Part shown: positions 56,522 through 64,000 of the stretch, piece after piece
How positions within the stretch are numbered: position 1 is the stretch's first letter
Layout: each line of letters starts with the position of its first letter
Source: Amoebidium appalachense
Lineage: Eukaryota > Ichthyosporea
Direction of reading: 5' to 3'
Assembly (NCBI GenBank): GCA_963693365.1
Contig: CAVNZM010000001.1
Location: 11,470,001 to 11,534,000 of the forward strand
Length of the DNA stretch: 64,000 nt
Translations under genes and position numbers: made by a program
Notes under the pieces: generated by a model
Database searches by the model: none
The model's input: only the letters and a program-made list of their open reading frames with translations
What the model was told of the DNA's origin: nothing

Positions 56522-57469
56522 GAGCAGAGAGAGGGAAGAGGCTATAATGGTTCGAGGCACACAGAGCCTGGCAGAAATGTCTGTAGCGAGGATCGGTTAA
56601 CATGGGAGGGGAAGAAGGGGAAGGCTCAAATTTTTGGGAAAAAGTAAAAACAGACAACACAAAACACAGACAAGCACATACCTGTAAGCAAACTCGTACT
56701 TCAGCAGAGAAGAAAAGTCTCTGAGCAGCAACACATCAATGTCCAGCCACACGCCTCCGTATCTCAGCAACAGAAGCACACGCACAAAATCAGAATACTT
56801 CACCAATTCCTTCGCTGTAGGATCTCTGTCACTAAATAATTCTTTGTAATGGGCTGCTTGTTCTTGTAGATGTCCCGCTGCATTTGCAATGTCTAACAGG
56901 AACTTGGGTGGTAGTGGCTTTATATCGACGTGTTTGTAACACTCCGGTTTAATTCTTTTGTCATCTGTTGCCATTTGGAAAGATGTTGGGGTTGCATCTA
57001 GCCATACAGTCAACCGAGCACATTTTTGCGTGTGCACAAAAGAGGAAATAGTAAGCCACTGAAGTCTGCCCAAACTGCCTCTCCAGTAGGTATGAAACTG
57101 TCTTTTGGTTTCGTCCGTGCACGTTTCAATGTGAGTGTTTGCTGGTGAATGTGAAGAGAGAAAGGCGAGACATTGATCTGAGTTTTGTATATCTTCTTGT
57201 TTGAAATTTACCGTCGCAGTTGTCTTACATTCCCTCCTTAACCCTATTATGAAGCTATCTTCATCGTACTTTGTAGCAGAGCTCTCACCGCTTGTTAGGT
57301 AATCTGTAATGGTATGTAGAACTCCAGCAAAATAGCTACCAAAAAAGAGGTGCAAACCCAGGCAAATAAGGGTTAAGAGAGTGATGCGTGTAGGCACACG
57401 GCAGCGTAACCTCCTAACCTTTACCGGCACACTAAACATCTTGGTCCCATCGTTAGTGGCAAAGCCCAC
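54004..57469 (-). CDS. DXD-motif glycosyltransferase, GT32-like, type II membrane protein (two exons; apparent frameshift)
   Basis: Exon 1 (57469-56682) ends ...EFAY-AG|GTATGT and joins in phase (codon AG+A) to exon 2 (54497-54004), whose acceptor is a CACACACAG in a CA repeat. About 425 residues. A cytosolic tail of about 28 residues is followed by one hydrophobic segment (ITLLTLICLGLHLFFGSYF) and a luminal domain, the usual Golgi type II layout. YSDFVRVLLLLRYGGVWLDIDVLLLRDF (given here only as a position, residues 225-252) contains the DXD motif at 243-245 that binds metal and nucleotide sugar in the GT32/Gly_transf_sug family. The C-terminal NGAYAYHWHNNW is also typical. Near 54165-54185 a run of seven T and a run of six T on the coding strand coincide with a one-base frame change, so either the sequence has an extra T or the gene is broken. 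Substrate not predictable. Confidence 0.8.
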
Positions 57470-57562
57470 CGTGGCACATGAAGTAATTAGTGTACCCCAC
57501 TGCAGGCAGCAGCTGGTTCGACTGAGAACTTCAACACTGAAGGTTTGCGCGCACGGAATCCA

Positions 57563-57570
57563 TTTTTATA
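57563..57570 (-). promoter_or_regulatory. TATA box of the glycosyltransferase gene
   Basis: Minus-strand TATAAAAA, 94 nt before the ATG, implying a leader of roughly 60 nt. Confidence 0.55.
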
Positions 57571-57737
57571 TCCCGGATTTACTGCACAGGCATGTGGCTG
57601 CATTCCAGAATACATTCCTCAGAGATGGCGGCCCACAGTTTCGGTCACAGTCTGGTCGCCCCCCCCGTCTCTTTCCTCTTCCGATGATAGCAGCCTCAAT
57701 TACTAACGGGAGAGAGTGAGGGCGCGGGGGAGGGAGG

Positions 57738-57774
<37 letters not shown>

Positions 57775-57836
57775 AGAGAGAGAGAGAGTAGCTATGTATG
57801 AGAGGGGAAGAGGGGGGGAGGGGGAGGCGGGGGAGA

Positions 57837-57877
<41 letters not shown>

Positions 57878-58546
57878 GGGGGGGGGGGGGGGGGAGAAGG
57901 GGCGAGGGAGAGTTGGGGGAGGAGGGCGGGGAGAGAGAGAGAGGCCCAGGGAGAGGCCGAGATAGAGAGAGAGGGAGGAGGGGGGGGGGGGGGGGGGGGG
58001 GGCGAGAGAGAGAGAGAGCTCTCTGAGAGAGAGAGAGATATATATATATATATACATATTATATATATACTCGGACGCAGAAAGGTCGGTCTGAGATTAG
58101 ATCCCCGGGTGGGGAGGTGGGGGGGAGGAGGGGTGTGTGTGTGGGGGGGAGGGGGGAGGGGGATCCCCGAGACTTGTGAATATGCCTTTCACTATGTATT
58201 TGATAGAGGTATATGTACACACCTGTTCTGTAGACAGGCAAGGATACAACGGGCTCCAGGCCCTTATAAGCGTCTAGAATAATATCCTTTTTCGTCGATA
58301 TCAAATCACATACTCCTGCCAGCCTGGATATTCATGTACCCGGTGGCAGTTTCAGAAAGCCCCTTGCCACCGCGATATATAGCCTGACTAGCTAACAATA
58401 AGTGTCCCATCCCACCACTATTAACACGACCTATGTACGTATCCATCAAAACTATACTCCGACCCTAGCACTCCTGGCAGCCTTGCAACACATGTTATAC
58501 GATTTAATTCTCAGCGTGCAATACAAAACATTTGCTACAACTACTT
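57571..58546. other. Low-complexity spacer
   Basis: (GA)n tracts (57740-57790, 57935-57975, 58004-58040), a G-run of about 50 (57841-57893), a second G-run (57980-58001) and an AT tract (58039-58072). No gene is supported. Confidence 0.8.
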
Positions 58547-59107
58547 CTATGCGCCGTGCACGCCTTCGTTTTCCTGGGTCTTGATGAGGCCCACACTGGC
58601 CAGGCCGTTGTGCAGCTGCTGCCAGCGGGTCTCGGCCTTGCCGCTGATGCCGATCGACATGCGGATCAGCCCCTGCGGGTGCACCGTAAGTGAGATTGTG
58701 TTTTGGCAGGAAAAACTTTGTATCATGATATGAAGATATTGCGCCGCAACCCCCCCACCTCCCCCAATGCTTCTCCCCCCTCCCCCCCCCCCCCCCCCCC
58801 CCCCAATACATCACGTCGGTGAGATGTGTGCAACCCCATCCAACAAATTCTATGCAGTCCCCCCCCCCCCCCCCCCCCTCCCCCCCCCTTTCCTCGTATC
58901 TACCCCCCCCCCCCCCCCCCCCCCCTCACCCCGCCCCACCTCCTCTAGGAGAGCGAATAGGCATATTCGCTTTGCTTGAAGTAAGAATCGGAACATGATG
59001 TTCCCTCCGACCATCCATTCCTTACTCCGGATCCTAGATTCAACACGGAAACACCCACTGCAGCCACAACTTACAAACCACTCCCACCGGCGGACAGCAT
59101 AGTTTAG

Positions 59108-59140
<33 letters not shown>

Positions 59141-59652
59141 TTCCCCCCCTCCCCCCCCTCCCCCCTCCCCCCTCCCCCCTTCCCCCGCACGCCTCTTCCA
59201 CACCCCCTTGCACCGTCCCGCCACAACCACATCACCGTTTTTTTCCTAGGAACAAACCAAGTAAACTCAAAGAAGCAATACTGCCGTGCACACACACACG
59301 TACCGGCTGGATGCCTGCAGCCTGCAGGTCAGCGTCTGACATCTCCGATGAGGTGGTGGAGGCCGAGCAGGACATGAGGGTGTCGTGGAAGCCCAGACTC
59401 ACGGCCATGTGTCCAAACCCTTGGTTGTTTTGCAACTCGTTCATCAGCTGGAACGCCCGCTCACGAGTCCCCACGTCCAGCGTGAGCATGCCCCCGAACC
59501 CGTACTCCTCCGCACCCGTCATCACAACCCTGCACGTGTGTAAATTTAAAGTGGGGGATTTTTCAGTTAGCAACTCAGTGACAATGAGGGTGCCGGGGTG
59601 GTGATGTGGTAGTGATGGTGGTAGGGCGGGAGGGGAGAGGGGGTGGGGATGT

Positions 59653-59683
<31 letters not shown>

Positions 59684-59872
59684 GGGGGGAGGGAGGGGGG
59701 GAGAGGCAAATCAACGAAGGAAGAAAAGAAAAGAGCTTGGACATATATTATGTGTTACATTAAAAGTTCAGTACAACAGCAATTTACATGCACACGGCAG
59801 GTCCTGCCCAATACCTCACATACCTCCCACACAATGCAGTAAAGCACGTTTTGCCTACTACACACGGGGGCG

Positions 59873-59959
<87 letters not shown>

Positions 59960-60773
59960 GAGCAGGTCGTGCTGTGGGTGGGTGGGCAGGCCCGGGTACT
60001 GGACTTTCAGGCCCAGAGCTTGCAGGCGCTGTGCAAACATTTCGGCACGGCGGCTGTGCTCACGCATGCGCAGGGGCAGGTGGGGGAGGCGGGCGCTGAT
60101 GTGGAAAGCCACGGTGGGGTCCATGGTGGGGCCCAGGAGCATGAAGCAGCCCTCGTGCAGATCCATCAGAGACACAATGAAGGAGGTGCGACCGCACACA
60201 ACCCCTGTGTGTGTGTGTGGGGGGGGGGGGGGGGGGGGGGGAGGGAGGGCGAGGTTGTGTGTGCAGGTGAGTGTGTGTGTGGGGGGGGGGGGGGGGGGGG
60301 GGGGAGGGGGGGGGGGGGTTGCGAATGTTTGGGTGGATATTTCTGTGCATTGCGTGTGCTCACGATATCGCTGAGTGTTTCTTTTTTTTTGTTCCGGGGG
60401 GAGGGGGGGAGGATGAGGAGGGGGGAGGGGAGGGAGGTAGGGAGAACGGGGGAGGTACAGGGGGGGGGGGGGGGGGGGGGGGGGCGGTTGAGATGGGTTA
60501 GTTGCCGTGATCATTGAAGGGATATGAATTGCAGAATAGGTCAAGGACAGGTGACATGTGGTTACTGTGTGTGCATGCCAGTGTGTGTCCACTTACTTTG
60601 TGTCACCTTCGCCCAGAGTCTCTGTAACCCCATTTTTTGCTGTTGTGGCAAGAGTGAAGATGTTGTGGCTGGGAGGAATGGGGATATGGAGTCCCGAGGG
60701 GGGGAGAAAGGGGCGTAATCATACTTGTAGGTGAACGGAGGCTCAGTGCGTGACTCGGCAGGTGTGTGTGTTT

Positions 60774-60804
<31 letters not shown>

Positions 60805-62700
60805 GGGGACGAGGAACCACGAAAAGAATAATAGAAAAACATACCTCCCACAATATCGGAAGCGCCATTCACGAACTTTGTCAAGCTGTGCACAACCACA
60901 TCGGCACCCAGAGTAGCCGGCTGGATGAGCAGCGGTGAGAACGTGTTGTCGACAACCAACTGCAAATCATGGCGACGGGAAATCGTGGCCAGAGAGGGAA
61001 TGTCGGCCACACGAAGGGTTGGGTTTGCCACTGCCTCTGTGTAGATCACTTTGGTTTTCCCGGGCTGCACGGCTTGCTCGACGGCATCTAGGTCGTTGAT
61101 GTCAACGAATGTCGTGGTGATGTTGAGTCTGTGTGTGCGTGTGTAGCGCAAGGGAAGGGGGGGGGGGGGGGGGGGGGGGGGAGGGGGGGGGGGGAGTGAG
61201 TAAGCTTCTTTTTACGGATGATCGTTTTTGGAATTGAAATTAGTGATGGGAAACTTAAAGGTTGGTTCACCGGGTGTGCATACTATCATGACTTGGTTTA
61301 AGGTCAAGGGGTAAGGATAGAACTTCCACAAATACGCTATTCGGAGTGCAATTGTGTGCATGTGCAACATGTGGTGTTTAAAAACACAGACCACCCTCAC
61401 AGCCAATACCAAAATGTCTGACATTGGTTCTTTCATCGTTAAAAACTATCGCAATTTAAAACCACTGCTAGATTTGAACACCATACACGGTCATCAAGAA
61501 GCTCCCTACAACAAATTCGGGTAGGTGTATGCCATACCAGTGAATACCACGTGTTTCATGCGCACCTTGGGCAAACAAAAAAAGATAAAAAATTGTGAGC
61601 TTCTCTCTGGTGCGATCCACTCGTGCGGAAACGCAAAAACCGCCATTACTTGTGTTACATATTTTTTTTCTGGAACACATCACTGGCTACCGAATTTGCG
61701 CCCGGAAAGCACACAACACACACCCTGTTGCAGACACACAAAAACAGAAGTTAAGCAGCACACAAGACAGCATCAAGCGAATTTGCCCCAGCACCGAAAC
61801 ACACACACACGACAAACACCCACCTGTTTGGAGCAAAGTCGTGCAGGAATGCGTATGTGCCGCCGTAGACGGTGTTGCTGCAGACCACGTGGTCGCCCGT
61901 GCGGCACAGCTGCAGCAGCGTGGCCGTGATGGCCGCCATCCCGCTGGCACACGGATACGCCGCCTCCGTGCCCTCCAGCGCAGCAAGCTCGTGCCCGAGC
62001 TGCAGCACGGTGGGGTTGAAGTGTCTGCATGGTGGAAGAAAGGTGGTGATGTTAGGTTTGGTGTGGCTGCTGGCATTCAGATACAAATAGTAAATTTCTC
62101 ATTGAATGCGCCCCCCCGTGGGAGTGTATTAGTAGCATGCCTTGATTAGGGTGTGGACTCTGTCAGAATTTAATAGACTGGCTACAGCTGTAGCCGATGG
62201 CATGACACGAAAGCGGTGTGAATGATACTGAATGGTAGCTGTGCTTAGAACGAGAACACGGGGGAAATAACGACATGAAAAGAGTGTCATATACCCGTAC
62301 AACCACAATGCCGTATTGATCCCAAAAACACGACCCTTACGACTTCAAAATGGATATGAAGAAAGCGCACAGCACGTGGGTAATAATAACACACAAAACC
62401 ACAAAACAAAAATCGTGCCTATACACCTACACAGTGACCCACACACCTGCTATAGAGGAAGCACCCCGCCTGCTGCACGCCATGCTCCCCAGCCACGTCC
62501 ACAGGCTGCCTGCCGCCAAAAATCTCGGGCATAGTTTTGGAGTCCATCACGGTGAACGTTGTGGAGGGCTCAATACTCATATTGACACCTCCAAACTCCC
62601 CAAAGGCGTGTGTGGCTGCCATGCGGTCACGTGGGTCGGCGTAGCTGCCAACTGCAGGAGCAGGGCGCTTCTCCTCGAGAGTTCCGACGTTGGGAGACAT
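58547..62700 (-). CDS. MGL: Methionine gamma-lyase, PLP-dependent (six exons, 445 aa)
   Basis: Exons 62700-62447, 62024-61824, 61128-60845, 60204-59958, 59529-59304 and 58672-58547 join in phase to 1,338 nt. The product belongs to the Cys/Met-metabolism PLP enzyme family and resembles plant methionine gamma-lyase along its whole length (the Arabidopsis enzyme is about 441 aa). Family landmarks: FGEFGGVNMSIEPSTTFTVM, YSRHFNPTV, ALEGTEAAYPCASGMAAI (phosphate-binding loop), EAVANPTLRVADIP, VVDNTFSPLL (cofactor Asp), HSLTKF with Lys236 as the expected Schiff-base lysine, LRMREHS, PGLPTHPQH, GFGGMLTLD, AVSLGFHDTLMS and GLIRMSIG. It cleaves methionine to methanethiol, 2-oxobutyrate and ammonia; the protein is probably cytosolic as no targeting peptide is seen. 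Several splice sites lie in CA/GT repeats. Cystathionine gamma-lyase or synthase activity is the alternative within the family. Confidence 0.92.
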
Positions 62701-62993
62701 TTTCCTTTTCTTTTTAAGTACCTAAACAACAACGGAGAATGAATGAAAACGAAAAGTCACTTAGCAAAGTTGGTTACGTCGCAGTTGATGAAGGAAGAAA
62801 CCCAGACCAAAAACGTATGTGGTAGAGTCCTTACTACAGCTTAATACGTTGTATCAATGCGAGGTTTAGTTTTTGAGCGCTAAGGATTTACAAGGAGAAA
62901 GTTGGTGTTGTAACGACAGTTTTTGAATTCTGACTAAGACTTGGAATAACACAGAATTTCTAGTTTGCGTGTGACGTTCTAACGAGAAACGGC

Positions 62994-63045
62994 TTTTTAT
63001 ACCTGTGGCCACATGACCATTGGCGCAAGGATTCTATTAGCCAAT
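62994..63045 (-). promoter_or_regulatory. Promoter of the methionine gamma-lyase gene
   Basis: On the minus strand TATAAAAA is at 63001-62994 with CCAAT 18 bp upstream (63023-63019). A CCAAT in the opposite orientation lies at 63041-63045. The ATG is about 295 nt downstream. The sequence between them has no obvious gene. Confidence 0.55.
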
Positions 63046-64000
63046 CATATCGTGCCATCGCGTACTTTGTAAACGCAGTCGCATTCCTTTCTCCCACGTT
63101 TGACTTGGGGTCGGGGAGATGCCCTTTCTCGTAATAAGTACAACATGCTACTAGACTTCGGAGTTTTATTGCTCCCAAAATGTATAAAACCCAGTAAACA
63201 AATCTATTAGGGCTTTCTTGTCATTCGTCTGTTTAGATAGCTTTGCTGGTCTGTGTTGGGATTCTTGGGAAAGCTTGATCGATGTAACAATCGACATGCA
63301 ACTTTGACTCACAATCGGATTCCAGAAAAAACAATTCTGATTGGTTGCGAAGTTTTAGCCGTTTTTATTGGTCACTTATGTCCATTGACTCCATTCACCT
63401 TTAAGCCAGGGCCTAGTTTGCAAGTCGACATCTTACTTTTTGGCGTGCAGTTGCCATATATGGTACTAGCGCCAAAATGATCTATTTCTCTTGACGAAGT
63501 TCTCATTCAACTAAACGTAAAGCAAACAAGCAAAATTCATGAGAAACATAACTAAATAAGCTTAAAAATATTATAGAAATACATAATCCTCAATTCACTG
63601 CATCAAAGCTATAAAAGAGTACGATAATTGTCGCATTTCGCGGTTGCAGTGAATGATTCCATAGATCTATTCAGGAATGCGTATCCCGGGATGTTGCCAG
63701 TTCGTATCTTGCCGACCAGTTCGTATCGCCTACAAATATGTGACCTGCGGGATACTGTACCAGTTCGTATCAGAAAAACCAGTTCGTATCTTTTTTTTTG
63801 TGTGTTCAACGTCGGATTCCCAACGTTTTCGTGATTTGGGTAAACGGAGACTTCTGATTCAATACGCATATAGTTTCAGTTGTCACGGCTCATGATGTGA
63901 AATGTCATCTGCGTGTTGCTGTGACATCAGGGCCGAGGAGCAGCATTACATCTTTGATTTGAACCTTTTTATTTTAAGGTCTTATTCAGTACCGCCGTCT
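63046..64000. other. Unassigned right end of the window
   Basis: Unique sequence with no supported coding region. It includes ATTGG/CCAAT elements near 63341 and 63370, which could belong to a divergent gene, and the repeated 12-mer described separately. A transcription unit may begin beyond the edge. Confidence 0.55.
63697..63790. repeat. 12-bp motif repeated four times in two spaced pairs
   Basis: CCAGTTCGTATC occurs exactly at 63697, 63716, 63760 and 63779. Spacing within each pair is 19 bp, and the pairs are offset by 63 bp. The bases between pair members differ, so the motif itself is what is conserved. It resembles a cluster of protein-binding sites. Confidence 0.8.

Overview
The window is nuclear DNA of an intron-rich eukaryote, probably a protist. 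It has spliceosomal genes with GT-AG introns, TATA and CCAAT promoter elements, a copia-type LTR retrotransposon, and an extreme load of simple sequence: long C/G homopolymers, (CA)n/(GT)n, (CT)n/(GA)n and compound C-run/A-run tracts. No bacterial operon, tRNA, rRNA or CRISPR array was seen. The lineage is not resolved by eye.

Left third (1-16.3 kb): a segmental duplication (1-3190 and 8812-16267) with a diverged third relative at 5.1-7.0 kb. Each unit carries a minus-strand, two-exon gene for a small secreted glycine- and cysteine-rich peptide with a shared eight-cysteine C-terminal pattern. The 5.1-6.1 kb copy reads open end to end; the other two carry an apparent frameshift in G-runs, and the leftmost also runs off the window. 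I do not recognise the family; it is the best candidate here for something undescribed. The right-hand duplicate was hit by a copia element (11410-15718) in a poly-C tract, and the unoccupied version of that site is still present near 2.69-2.72 kb. The insertion has three LTRs. One interval holds scrambled gag/integrase/RT segments and the other is only about 300 bp long. Several junctions sit on GGGCC(C), a sequence also present in the initiator-tRNA-Met primer site.

Middle (16.3-39 kb): a 41-bp minisatellite, a perfect 34-bp palindrome, then a plus-strand gene of 26 exons over 19.7 kb. Its inferred 1,027-residue product has two N-terminal hydrophobic segments, then DUF1769, PX, PH and DUF547 domains, suggesting a membrane-anchored phosphoinositide-binding protein.

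Right third (39-64 kb): an intronless gene for an unrecognised, probably mitochondrial protein (43.1 kb); a six-exon FAM72 homologue (47.5-51.6 kb, plus); a two-exon type II membrane glycosyltransferase with a DXD motif (54.0-57.5 kb, minus, one apparent homopolymer frameshift); and a six-exon methionine gamma-lyase of the plant type (58.5-62.7 kb, minus). These genes are unrelated in function. Exon joins were checked by hand for reading phase and family conservation but have no transcript support.

Two patterns recur. Many splice sites lie inside or next to microsatellites: (CA)n ending in CAG acceptors, GTGTGTG donors, and C-runs just after donors. And every apparent frameshift in an otherwise convincing gene falls in a homopolymer, so sequencing error must be excluded before calling pseudogenes.
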